This document shows, in pieces, positions 56,808 to 64,000 of a DNA stretch of 64,000 nucleotides (its first letter is position 1; each line of letters opens with the position of its first letter). The stretch lies in the NCBI RefSeq assembly GCF_024213195.1, contig NZ_JANAVF010000005.1, positions 248,001-312,000 of the forward strand. The letters run 5' to 3'. Below the pieces are notes generated by a model, which ran no database searches, was not told where the DNA came from, and saw only the letters and a list, made by a program, of their open reading frames with translations. The position numbers were made by a program, and so were the translations under genes. This DNA is from Streptomyces sp. TBY4. GTDB lineage: Bacteria; Actinomycetota; Actinomycetes; Streptomycetales; Streptomycetaceae.

Positions 56808-58142
56808 TCAGGCGCAGTCGATCAGAGCTTTCTCCAGGGCCGCCGCCATCTCGTGGATCTCCTCGTCGGTGATCACCAGTGGCGGGAGCAGCCGGAGCAC
56901 GGCGCCGTGCCGGCCGCCGCTCTCCAGCAGCAGCCCGTGGTCCAGGCAGGCGCGCTTGATCCGCTTGGCCCGGGCCCCGTCCGCGGGCAGGGAGCCGAGG
57001 GCGTCGGCCGGGCCCGCGGGGTCCACGATCTCGATGCCCCACATCAGCCCCCGGCCGCGGACCTGGCCGATCTCGGGGTGCCCGGCGGCCAGCCGGCCGA
57101 GCAGGGTGGCGATCAGCCCGCCCTTGGCGGCGGCCTTCTCGATCAGTCCCTCGGACTCGGTGACCCGCATGGCGGCGAGTCCCGCGACCAGGGCGATCTG
57201 GTTGCCCCGGAAGGTGCCCGCGTGGGCTCCGGGCGTCCAGGAGTCGTACTTGCCGTGGTAGAGCAGCAGCGACAGCGGGAAGCCTCCGCCGGCCGCCTTG
57301 GAGACGAGGACGGCGTCCGGCTCGATCCCGGACTCCTCGAAGGCCCACATGGTGCCGGTGCGTCCGAAGCCGGCCTGGATCTCGTCCAGGACCAGCGGGA
57401 TGTCCAGCCGGGCGGTGATCTCCCGCAGCCCGCGCAGCCAGGCGGCCGGCGCCGGGATCACCCCGCCCTCGCCCTGGACGGCTTCGACGAAGATCGCGGC
57501 CGGTGTGGTGATGCCGCTCTCCGGGTCGGTGAGCAGCCGCTCGATGTACGTCAGGCCGGCCCGGATGCCCGCCTCGCCGCCGATGCCGAAGGGGCAGCGG
57601 TAGTCGTAGGGGTAGGGCAGGTGGTGGACGTCCGGCATGAGGGAGGGCACGGACTGCTTGGCGCCGAGGTTGCCGGTGAGGGCGAGGGCGCCGGCCGTCA
57701 TCCCGTGGTAGGCCCCGTGGAAGGAGAGCACCGTCCGGCGGCCGGTGGCGGTCTTGAAGAGCTTGATGGCGGCTTCGGTGGCGTCGGTGCCCGCCGGTCC
57801 GCAGAACTGCGTCTTGAAGGTGTCCGCCATGGTGCCGGGCAGCCGCGCGTACAGCCCGTGCAGGTACTCGTACTTGGCCGGGGTGGTCAGGTCCAGTGCC
57901 TGCTGGACCTGACCGGAGGTGAGGTACTCCCCCACCGCGGCCAGGACCTCCGGGTGGTTGTGCCCCAGGGCGAGGGTGCCCGCCGCGGCGAGGCAGTCCA
58001 GGTACTCCCGGCCGTGCCCGTCGCGGATCCGTGCTCCGTGGCCTTCGGCGAGGAGCTTGCCGAAGGCGTTGGCGTAGGTCCGGGCGCCCGATTCGCGCGC
58101 CTCGACGAAGGTGTACATCTCGTCCGGCGTGAGGGTGGTCAC
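56808..58142 (-). CDS. Class III aminotransferase, diaminobutyrate type
   Basis: About 444 residues from GTG 58142 (AGGAAG upstream). PLP fold type I, class III: FCGPAGTDATEAAIKLFK, FHGAYHGMTAGALALTG, VEAVQGEGGVIP, LDEIQAGFGRTGTMWAFE and the PLP lysine in LVSKAAGGGFPLS. The pattern is that of L-2,4-diaminobutyrate:2-oxoglutarate 4-aminotransferases, which make diaminobutyrate from aspartate semialdehyde. It would supply a diamino acid building block for the ATP-grasp ligases. Four bases separate it from hypF. Confidence 0.9.
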   Translation of the reverse strand: MTTLTPDEMYTFVEARESGARTYANAFGKLLAEGHGARIRDGHGREYLDCLAAAGTLALGHNHPEVLAAVGEYLTSGQVQQALDLTTPAKYEYLHGLYARLPGTMADTFKTQFCGPAGTDATEAAIKLFKTATGRRTVLSFHGAYHGMTAGALALTGNLGAKQSVPSLMPDVHHLPYPYDYRCPFGIGGEAGIRAGLTYIERLLTDPESGITTPAAIFVEAVQGEGGVIPAPAAWLRGLREITARLDIPLVLDEIQAGFGRTGTMWAFEESGIEPDAVLVSKAAGGGFPLSLLLYHGKYDSWTPGAHAGTFRGNQIALVAGLAAMRVTESEGLIEKAAAKGGLIATLLGRLAAGHPEIGQVRGRGLMWGIEIVDPAGPADALGSLPADGARAKRIKRACLDHGLLLESGGRHGAVLRLLPPLVITDEEIHEMAAALEKALIDCA

Positions 58143-58146
58143 GTCG

Positions 58147-60534
58147 TCACTTCCTCGTGTGTGAGCGGGCGTCGGCGACCATGACCTGACCGAGGGCGAT
58201 TCCCCCGTCGTTGGTCGGGACGAGCCGGTGGACATGGGTGTCGAAACCGTCGGCGGTCAGCCCGGTCAGACAGTTGAGCAGCAGGAACTCGTTGAGGAAC
58301 ACGCCTCCGGAGAGGGCGACCTGGTTGACGCCGGTCTCCTCCCGCAGGGCCTTGCAGCGCTCGCGGACCATCTCGACGACGGCCGTGTGGAAGCGGCGGC
58401 TGATCCGCTCGGCGGGCAGTCCGGCGGCGATGTCGGCGGCCATGGCCCGGATCACGGGCCGCGGGTCCACCTCGGTCAGTCCGTCCGCCGCGTAGGACCC
58501 GAAGCGGTACGAGGCCTGCGGCTCGGGGGTGGCGTCCCGGTCGAGCAGCCCCTCCAGCTCGATCGGGCCCTGGGCCTCGTACTCGGCCCTGGCGCAGACC
58601 CCGGCGAGGGCGGCGGCCCCGTCGAAGAGCCGGCCCATGCTGGAGGTGGGCGGGGAGTTGATCCCCCGGGCCGCCATCCTCGCGAAGACCTCCCGGCGCT
58701 GTCCGTCGAGGGCGGCGAGGGCGGGGAAGCCCTCCAGGGCGCGGTCCGCGTCCCCGCCGAAGGCGTCCAGGGCGAGTGCGTACCCAGTGCGGATGGGTTC
58801 GCGTACGGCCTGGTCCCCGCCGATCAGCGGCAGGCCGCGCATCCGGCCGACCCGGCGGTAGGCGGCGTAGTCCCCGAGCAGGAACTCCCCGCCCCAGACC
58901 GTGCCGTCCTCTCCGTAGCCGAAGCCGTCGAAGATCACGCCGAGGGTGGTGCCGCTCACGTGGTTCTCCGCCATGCAGGAGGCCATGTGGGCGTGGTGGT
59001 GCTGGACTTCCACGGTGGGCAGCGCCGGGCCCGTGCCGTCGTCGTCCAGGGCGGCCCGGGTGGAGCGGAACTGCGGGTGCATGTCGTGGGCCGTGACCTC
59101 CGGCTTGAGCGCGTACAGCTGCGCCAGGTGCCGGGCGGTGCGGTGGTGCGCGGCGAAGGTCTCGTCGTTCTTGAGGTCGCCGATGTGCTGGCTGAGGAAG
59201 ACCTGGGAGCCGTTGGTGAGGGCGACGGTGGTCTTCAGTTCCGCGCCGAGGGCGACCACGGGGGCCAGCTCGCGGCCGACGTCCACCGGGTAGGGGGCGT
59301 AGCCGCGGGCCCGGCGGATGAACTGGAGGAGCGGTTCGTCGAGTTCGGGGTGGTCGGAGAGGCGGACCACCGAGTCGTCGACCCGGATCTCGATGTCGCG
59401 GTCGTGGTAGAGGATCACGTCCGCGATCTCGAAGAGCTGCTCCAGGGCCTCTTCGTTGCGGTAGGCGATGGGGTAGCCGGAGATGTTGCCGCTGGTGGCG
59501 ACGAGCGCTTCGAGGCCGGGCTCGTCCAGCAGCAGGTGGTGGTGGGGTGCCGAGGGCAGCATGATTCCGAGGTTGGGGTTGCGCGGGGCCACGGACTCCG
59601 GGAGGGAGCCCGCGCGCTTTCGGGCCAGCAGGATGGGCCGGGCCGGGGAGCGCAGGACGTCGATCTCCGCTTCGGAGAGCTCCACCAGGCCCTGCGCGGT
59701 GGCGAGGTCTCGGACCATCACCGCGAACGGCTTGGTGTCGCGGCGCTTGCGGCTGCGCAGCAGCGCCACGGCCTGCGCGTTGGTGGCGTCCACCACGAGG
59801 TGGAAGCCGCCGACGCTCTTCATAGCCGCGATCCCGCCGTCGGCCAGGACCCGGGCGGCCGTGAGGAGGGCCTCGTCCCCTTCGGCCGTGTTCCCCTCGC
59901 GGTCCCGGAGCAGCAGCCGGGGGCCGCAGTCCGGGCACGCGTTGGGCTGCGCGTGGTAGCGCCGGTCCATCGGGTCCTCGTACTCGTCCTTGCAGTCCGC
60001 GCACATGGTGAAGGTGGCCATGGTGGTCATCGGACGGTCGTACGGCAGGTCCTGGATGATGGAGTACCGGGGCCCGCAGTTGGTGCAGTTGATGAAGGGG
60101 TAGCGGTGCCGGCGGTCCTTCGGGTCGCGAAGTTCCGCCTGGCAGTCGCCGCATACGTGGGTGTCCGCCGGGAGCAGCGCGGACCGGGCTCCGGTGTGCT
60201 CGCTGTGCACGATGGTGAACGGGCCCGCGGGCACGGTGCCGCGGTCCAGTCCCCGGGTCGGCCGGACCTCGTCCACCCGGGCGAGTTCGGGGGCGCGGCC
60301 GCTGAGGCCCGCCGCGAACTCCTCCAGGGCGGCGACCGGTCCGGACGCCTCCACCAGCACGCCTTCGGGGTCGTTGCGAACCCAGCCGGAGAGGCCGAGT
60401 TCACGGGCCAGCTTGTAGACGAACGGCCGGTAGCCGACGCCCTGGACCACGCCGGTGACGCGGATGCGCCACTCGTCGGACGCGACGCTCCCGTCGGGCC
60501 GCTCGCTGACGGTCTGCTGCTCGGTGCTGCTCAT
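58147..60534 (-). CDS. hypF: Carbamoyltransferase HypF
   Basis: 795 residues, AGGAGA before ATG 60534. It converts carbamoyl phosphate and ATP to carbamoyl-adenylate and transfers the carbamoyl group to the HypE C-terminal Cys. All four domains are visible: acylphosphatase (VQGVGYRPF with R36; WVRND with N54), two zinc fingers (C128/C131, C150/C153; C178/C181, C200/C203), YrdC-like (about 215-400; IAAMKSVGGFHLVVDATN, KRRDTKPFAVMVRD) and Kae1-like (about 415-780; VQHHHAHMASCMAEN metal site, DGFGYGEDGTVWGGEF). No truncation. No other hydrogenase genes adjoin it except hypE. Confidence 0.95.
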   Translation of the reverse strand: MSSTEQQTVSERPDGSVASDEWRIRVTGVVQGVGYRPFVYKLARELGLSGWVRNDPEGVLVEASGPVAALEEFAAGLSGRAPELARVDEVRPTRGLDRGTVPAGPFTIVHSEHTGARSALLPADTHVCGDCQAELRDPKDRRHRYPFINCTNCGPRYSIIQDLPYDRPMTTMATFTMCADCKDEYEDPMDRRYHAQPNACPDCGPRLLLRDREGNTAEGDEALLTAARVLADGGIAAMKSVGGFHLVVDATNAQAVALLRSRKRRDTKPFAVMVRDLATAQGLVELSEAEIDVLRSPARPILLARKRAGSLPESVAPRNPNLGIMLPSAPHHHLLLDEPGLEALVATSGNISGYPIAYRNEEALEQLFEIADVILYHDRDIEIRVDDSVVRLSDHPELDEPLLQFIRRARGYAPYPVDVGRELAPVVALGAELKTTVALTNGSQVFLSQHIGDLKNDETFAAHHRTARHLAQLYALKPEVTAHDMHPQFRSTRAALDDDGTGPALPTVEVQHHHAHMASCMAENHVSGTTLGVIFDGFGYGEDGTVWGGEFLLGDYAAYRRVGRMRGLPLIGGDQAVREPIRTGYALALDAFGGDADRALEGFPALAALDGQRREVFARMAARGINSPPTSSMGRLFDGAAALAGVCARAEYEAQGPIELEGLLDRDATPEPQASYRFGSYAADGLTEVDPRPVIRAMAADIAAGLPAERISRRFHTAVVEMVRERCKALREETGVNQVALSGGVFLNEFLLLNCLTGLTADGFDTHVHRLVPTNDGGIALGQVMVADARSHTRK

Positions 60535-60556
60535 GGCGGTCTCCTCGGTCCCCTTC

Positions 60557-61582
60557 TCAGCAGAGCCGGGGGAGTTCGGCGCCGAGGAGTTCCTCCAGCT
60601 GGGTCTCGCGGCCGTCCGCGTCGCGCAGCAGCACCAGGCCCTCGGTGTCCTCGGAGATCTCGCCGATGGTCACCGCGTCCTTGCCGTAGGGCTGGGAGCG
60701 CAGGGCCGCCAGTACGTCGGCCTCGGCGGCCGGGTCCACGAAGACCGCGAGGCAGCCCTCGTTGGCGCAGTGCAGCGGGTTGATGCCGAGCATGTCGGCG
60801 GCCATGGCCGTCTCGTGCTGGATCGGCAGGTCGGCCTCGGTGACGCGGATGGTGCGGCCGAGCTTGCCCGCGTACTCGTGGAGCACGGCGGTGAGGCCGC
60901 CGCGGGTGACGTCGCGCATCGAGCGGACGGCTCCGGCCGGCACATTCGACAGGACGCCGTCGATGAGGTTGTTGAGCGGGGCGCAGTCGCTGTCCACGCG
61001 CTGCTCGAAGCCGAGTCCCTCGCGGATGGAGAGCAGGTGCACCGTGTGGTTGCCGATGGGGCCGCTGAGGATCACCTTGTCGCCGGGGCGCACGTCGGTC
61101 ATGGTGAGCGGCTCGCGCTCGAAGACCCCGACGCCCGCGGTGTTCAGGTAGATCTGGTCGGCCTCGCCCTTGCGGACCACCTTGGTGTCGCCGCCGACGA
61201 TCTGTACGCCGGCCTCGCGGGCGGTGTCGCGGATCGATTCCAGGGCCCGGACCAGCTTGGCGATGGGGAGCCCGGTCTCCAGGATCATCCCGAGGGTGAG
61301 GTACTTGGGCCGGGCGCCGGCCACGGCCAGGTCGTTGACGGTGCCGCAGACCGCGATCTTCCCGATGTCCCCGTTGCCGAAGAACGGCGGGTCGACCACG
61401 AAGGAGTCGGTGGTCATCGCGATGCGGTCGCCCTCGATCTTGAGGATCGCGCTGTCCTCCATGATGCCGCTGTAGACGTCGCCGAGGGTCGAGGCGATCA
61501 CCTGGAGCAGGTCCTGGCTGAGCTTCGCGCCGGTGCCGTGGTCGAGGACGATGAATTCGGTGGGATCCACGCTCGTGGTCAT
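60557..61582 (-). CDS. hypE: HypE carbamoyl dehydratase
   Basis: 341 residues; GGAAGGAA before ATG 61582. PurM/HypE family: DHGTGAKLSQDLL, MEDSAIL, TTDSFVVDPPFF, GDIGKIAVCGTVNDLAVAGARP, GGDTKVVR and RDVTRGGLTAVL. It ends in ELPRLC, so the C-terminal cysteine that HypF carbamoylates and HypE dehydrates to a thiocyanate is kept (PRIC in hydrogenase HypE). It is 22 bases upstream of hypF in transcription order. Catalytic competence is likely; the cyano acceptor is unknown because HypC and HypD are absent here. Confidence 0.95.
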   Translation of the reverse strand: MTTSVDPTEFIVLDHGTGAKLSQDLLQVIASTLGDVYSGIMEDSAILKIEGDRIAMTTDSFVVDPPFFGNGDIGKIAVCGTVNDLAVAGARPKYLTLGMILETGLPIAKLVRALESIRDTAREAGVQIVGGDTKVVRKGEADQIYLNTAGVGVFEREPLTMTDVRPGDKVILSGPIGNHTVHLLSIREGLGFEQRVDSDCAPLNNLIDGVLSNVPAGAVRSMRDVTRGGLTAVLHEYAGKLGRTIRVTEADLPIQHETAMAADMLGINPLHCANEGCLAVFVDPAAEADVLAALRSQPYGKDAVTIGEISEDTEGLVLLRDADGRETQLEELLGAELPRLC

Positions 61583-61625
61583 GCCGGTTCCTTCCTGGAA
61601 CGGGGAGGTGCGGGGAGGGGCGTGG

Positions 61626-62210
61626 TCACGGGGTCTTGATGTTCTTGCGGGGCAGTCCGCCCTCGGCGTCGAGGACGCGGATGACCTCGGCGGAGTCGGT
61701 CACCGTGGCGCAGTAGCCCTCCAGCCAGTCCAGGGCGCGCTGCTTGTCGTCGAGGCGGGCCGAGACGACGCAGTCGGAGGGGACCCAGATGTTGTAGCCG
61801 CGGAAGAAGGCGTCGGCGGCGGTGGTCTGGACGCATATCTGCGTCTGCATGCCGGTGATCAGCACGGTGTCCACGCCGAGGGCCTGGAGCCGCTCGTGCA
61901 GGTCGGTCTCGTAGAAGCCCGAGTCCTTGCTCTTCTCCATGACCACGTCCTCGGGGGCGAGGAAGGCCTCGATGATGTCGGCGCCGTGGGTGCCGCGCTG
62001 GACCGGGAGGTAGCCGTCGTAGCGCTCGGCGTTCGGGTCGTCCGGGTCGTTGACCAGCTGCAGGTGGAAGATGTGGTGGCCGCGGCTGCGCATCTCGTCG
62101 AGGAAGCCGGTGAAGTGCGGGGTCGCGGCCTCGACGGCGGCGACGCGCTCCGGGTTCTTCTCGACCAGTTCGTACTGGAGGTCGTTGGTCAGGACGGCGA
62201 TCTTGGACAT
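61626..62210 (-). CDS. Isochorismatase-family cysteine hydrolase
   Basis: 194 residues from ATG 62210. The Asp-Lys-Cys triad appears as D10 (LTNDLQ), a lysine at 93 or 95 (MEKSKDSGF) and C126 (GMQTQICVQTTAADAFFRG). Family members are amidases such as nicotinamidase, N-carbamoylsarcosine amidase and ureidoacrylate hydrolase. Beside HypF/HypE it could hydrolyse a carbamoyl or nitrile-derived intermediate or a side product; this is inference. Confidence 0.88.
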   Translation of the reverse strand: MSKIAVLTNDLQYELVEKNPERVAAVEAATPHFTGFLDEMRSRGHHIFHLQLVNDPDDPNAERYDGYLPVQRGTHGADIIEAFLAPEDVVMEKSKDSGFYETDLHERLQALGVDTVLITGMQTQICVQTTAADAFFRGYNIWVPSDCVVSARLDDKQRALDWLEGYCATVTDSAEVIRVLDAEGGLPRKNIKTP

Positions 62211-62517
62211 GGCTGTGCCCTTCGGTGGAGTGGTGTGGAGCGGCGTGGTCCCGGAGCCCGTCCGGCGCACGTCGGTGTGCGCCCCGGCGGGCGGTGGCGG
62301 GAGGGGGAAGCTGCGCACCGGCCGGTCGGCCGCGAGGGGCCGTGGCGCACGGGCGGATCGGCCCGGGGCGGCGTACGGCGTGCTCGGTGCGGGGGCCTGC
62401 GCGGCCCGGGGGGCGGCGCGGCGGTCAGGAGGGGCGCGGAGGCGGGTGCGCGGGACGTACCTCGGGCGTGGGGCGCGTACGGCCTTCGGGTACGGGGATC
62501 AGAGCGGGGTCAGATGG
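62211..62517. other. 307-base gap inside the cluster
   Basis: No supported gene. It is G-rich on the plus strand. A perfect 7-bp hairpin (62264-62270 with 62277-62283, loop GTCGGT) lies about 55 bases upstream of the isochorismatase start. A promoter for the downstream genes may lie here; no clear boxes. Confidence 0.5.
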
Positions 62518-63099
62518 TCAGCCCGCGACCGCGACGCGGTCGGACTCGACCTCGTGCAGCCAGGTGCCGGTGGCCTCGAAGTGGGCGGTGATGTCGGCGA
62601 GCCGGGCGTGCATGTAGAAGCCGGTGACGGGGCGGCCGTCGGCGCGGGCGTAGTCGGGCAGCCGGCCGTACTCGCGGAAGCCCAGGCGCTGCCAGAGCAC
62701 GGAGGGGCCGTCGTCGCGGACTTCGAGGGTGATGACGTCGCAGCCCATCTCGCCGACCTTGCGCAGGGCCTCGGCCCAGCCTTCGAGCAGGAACTGCCCG
62801 CGGTAGTCGGGGGCCACGACGCAGCGGCGCATCTCGACGATGTGGCGCCGGGCGGGCAGCGGGGCCCGGGCGAGCGTCACCATGCCGACGATGCGGCCCT
62901 CGTCGGTGCGGACGTGGAGGAGGTCGACGGCGCCCTTCTTCAGGTCGGCCTCGAAGGCCCGCATCAGGGGCAGGCCCTTCTCCAGTCCCACGGGTTCGTA
63001 GAAGCCGAGGGTCATCTCCTTGACCGCGACGGCGTCCATCAGTTCGATCATTTCGCGCATGTCCTGTTCGGACAGTTCGCGCGGCCACGAATAGTGCAT
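62518..63099 (-). CDS. GNAT-family acetyltransferase of the cluster
   Basis: 193 residues; AAGGAAG before ATG 63099. Acetyl-CoA motif A is MRRCVVAPDYRGQFLLEGWAEAL, with the usual basic pyrophosphate loop partly lost (RGQFLL rather than RGxGxA/G), and motif B near LWQRLGFREYGRLPDYARADG. The N-terminus (SEQDMREMIELMDAV) is helical. It may acylate a pathway intermediate or the product for self-protection, with the M20 amidohydrolase as a possible reversing enzyme. Confidence 0.82.
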   Translation of the reverse strand: MHYSWPRELSEQDMREMIELMDAVAVKEMTLGFYEPVGLEKGLPLMRAFEADLKKGAVDLLHVRTDEGRIVGMVTLARAPLPARRHIVEMRRCVVAPDYRGQFLLEGWAEALRKVGEMGCDVITLEVRDDGPSVLWQRLGFREYGRLPDYARADGRPVTGFYMHARLADITAHFEATGTWLHEVESDRVAVAG

Positions 63100-63287
63100 C
63101 GTCTTCCTTGGTGAGTAGACGGGTGGAGCAGCCGGACCCCGGACATCGCGGCGCTGCCCCTGTGGGGCGGCGCGGCACATCTGGTACGCAATGCCCGGGA
63201 TCGCCGGACTGCGGGGGTGTCGGCCCTGCGGCCCTACGGCACTGCGGCCGTTCGGGGCCCCGCCGGCAGGTGTGCGCCGGTCGGTCG

Positions 63288-64000
63288 TCAGACCGAAGCG
63301 GTGGCCTTCGTCTGCAGGTTGGTCTGTACGGCGGCGGCCGGTGCGGCCTGGGTCAGCAGCGAGGCGTCCGCGCCGGCACCGAGCACGGTGGCCGCGTAGA
63401 CCTCGACGAAGTAGGAGACGAACAGCGAGTTGATCTTGATGAGGTGCTCGACGAAACGCTCCTCGTCGGCCTCGTCCTTGATGATGCGCATGATCAGGTT
63501 CCAGACCATGTCGACGTGGTCGTCGTCCTCGTCGAGGGCCAGGTGGGCGCGGGCGCCCTTGGTCTTGTCGGCGCCGACGTGCTGCTCCATGATGTCCAGC
63601 CAGTCGGGCTGGGTCTTGCCCGCGATGTACTCCAGGTAGAACCCGCTGATCATCGCGGCCAGCGGACCCTCGGTGGCCATCGTGTAGTAGAAGTAGCCGT
63701 TGAGCAGCTCGGTGGCGAAGGTCGGACGGATCGCGTAGATCTCCTCGTCCGTCATGCCGACCTTGTGCAGGTCGCCGGCGAACATGCGGTCGTGGCGGCC
63801 CTCTTCCGCGCCGTACAGGCCCCACTCCTTGCAGAGCTGCGGGTCCCGGGTGGCCCAGTAGTTGGCGATGAGCGGGTCGACGGCACGCTTGAGGCCGATC
63901 CGGATCATCGTCTCGACGTTGTGCCGCTTGTACAGCTCGAGGTCGAACTTGTCCTTGTCGAGCATCCCGTCGGCGCCCGCGCTGCGCTCGTAGAAGTCCC
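63288..64000 (-). CDS. Haem-oxygenase-like diiron oxidase (HDO), 5' end outside window
   Basis: The frame is open beyond the ATG at 63965 to the window edge (DFYERSAGADG precedes it), so the gene probably starts outside. Helical TenA/PqqC-like fold with candidate iron ligands: GAEEGRHDRMF (E-x-x-x-H), ISGFYLEYIAG (E), and ARAHLALDEDDDHVDM (H, D, H). Such HDOs (UndA, SznF, BesC types) use O2 for desaturation, N-oxygenation or C-C cleavage of amino or fatty acids. It is the first enzyme seen in the cluster, and its chemistry is not predictable from this much sequence. Confidence 0.78.
   Translation of the reverse strand, partial: DFYERSAGADGMLDKDKFDLELYKRHNVETMIRIGLKRAVDPLIANYWATRDPQLCKEWGLYGAEEGRHDRMFAGDLHKVGMTDEEIYAIRPTFATELLNGYFYYTMATEGPLAAMISGFYLEYIAGKTQPDWLDIMEQHVGADKTKGARAHLALDEDDDHVDMVWNLIMRIIKDEADEERFVEHLIKINSLFVSYFVEVYAATVLGAGADASLLTQAAPAAAVQTNLQTKATASV

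Noticed and set aside
58228..60783. Very long open frame antisense to hypF (about 851 codons)
   Set aside because: Long antisense frames are expected in GC-rich DNA. It has low-complexity composition and no domain, and hypF on the other strand is fully conserved.

Overview
The window is very GC-rich, packed with genes using GTG, TTG and ATG starts and 4-base stop/start overlaps. Its gene families (TQXA surface protein, PP2C/VWA/FHA genes, prokaryotic phospholipase A2, class E-like sorting signal, paired dynamin-like GTPases, CsoR-type copper operator) point to a Streptomyces or close relative. No transposase, integrase, CRISPR array or rRNA was seen. One tRNA, tRNA-Arg(TCT), lies at 18288-18360.

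Layout. 1-4262: a co-directional signalling trio (PP2C phosphatase, VWA protein, FHA/zinc-ribbon protein) closed by a perfect 16-bp terminator stem. 4343-17964: housekeeping and envelope genes, namely a PadR repressor coupled to a membrane protein, a PCMT-like methyltransferase, group II truncated haemoglobin, a hotdog thioesterase, EttA, a PAP2/diacylglycerol-kinase fusion, a degenerate TQXA surface protein, an SSB paralogue and two adjacent dynamin-like GTPases. 18288-25657: the tRNA, then secreted proteins (phospholipase A2, subtilase) and a WxL-like/DUF916-like surface pair. 25673-33139: a myo-inositol catabolic locus (mmsA/iolA, iolD, iolB, iolC on minus; an IolE-like TIM barrel and iolG on plus). 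Its iolB carries an in-frame palindromic insertion and appears to lack the usual N-terminus. 33201-46278: a GNAT, a small HTH protein, a TetR/MMPL divergent pair, a CPA2 antiporter, a CsoR-type operator with copZ-copA, citrate synthase, RecD2 helicase and a DUF937 protein.

46425 to the right edge is all on the minus strand and looks like a biosynthetic gene cluster cut by the window end. In transcription order it contains a haem-oxygenase-like diiron protein (partial), a GNAT, an isochorismatase-family hydrolase, HypE, HypF, a diaminobutyrate-type class III aminotransferase, a cyclase-family protein lacking the metal motif, an MHS-type MFS transporter, an M20 amidohydrolase, an ATP-grasp ligase, a double-length ATP-grasp protein, a second MFS transporter, a class I PLP aminotransferase and an NTF2-like protein. 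HypF and HypE keep their catalytic motifs, including the C-terminal cysteine of HypE that carries the carbamoyl and then cyano group during [NiFe] hydrogenase maturation. No hydrogenase, hypA, hypB, hypC or hypD is present in the window. My inference is that the pair supplies a cyano or carbamoyl group to a small amino-acid or peptide product assembled by the ATP-grasp enzymes. This is the strongest candidate for an undescribed system here.

All calls are from reading the sequence and recalled family features. No database search was run.
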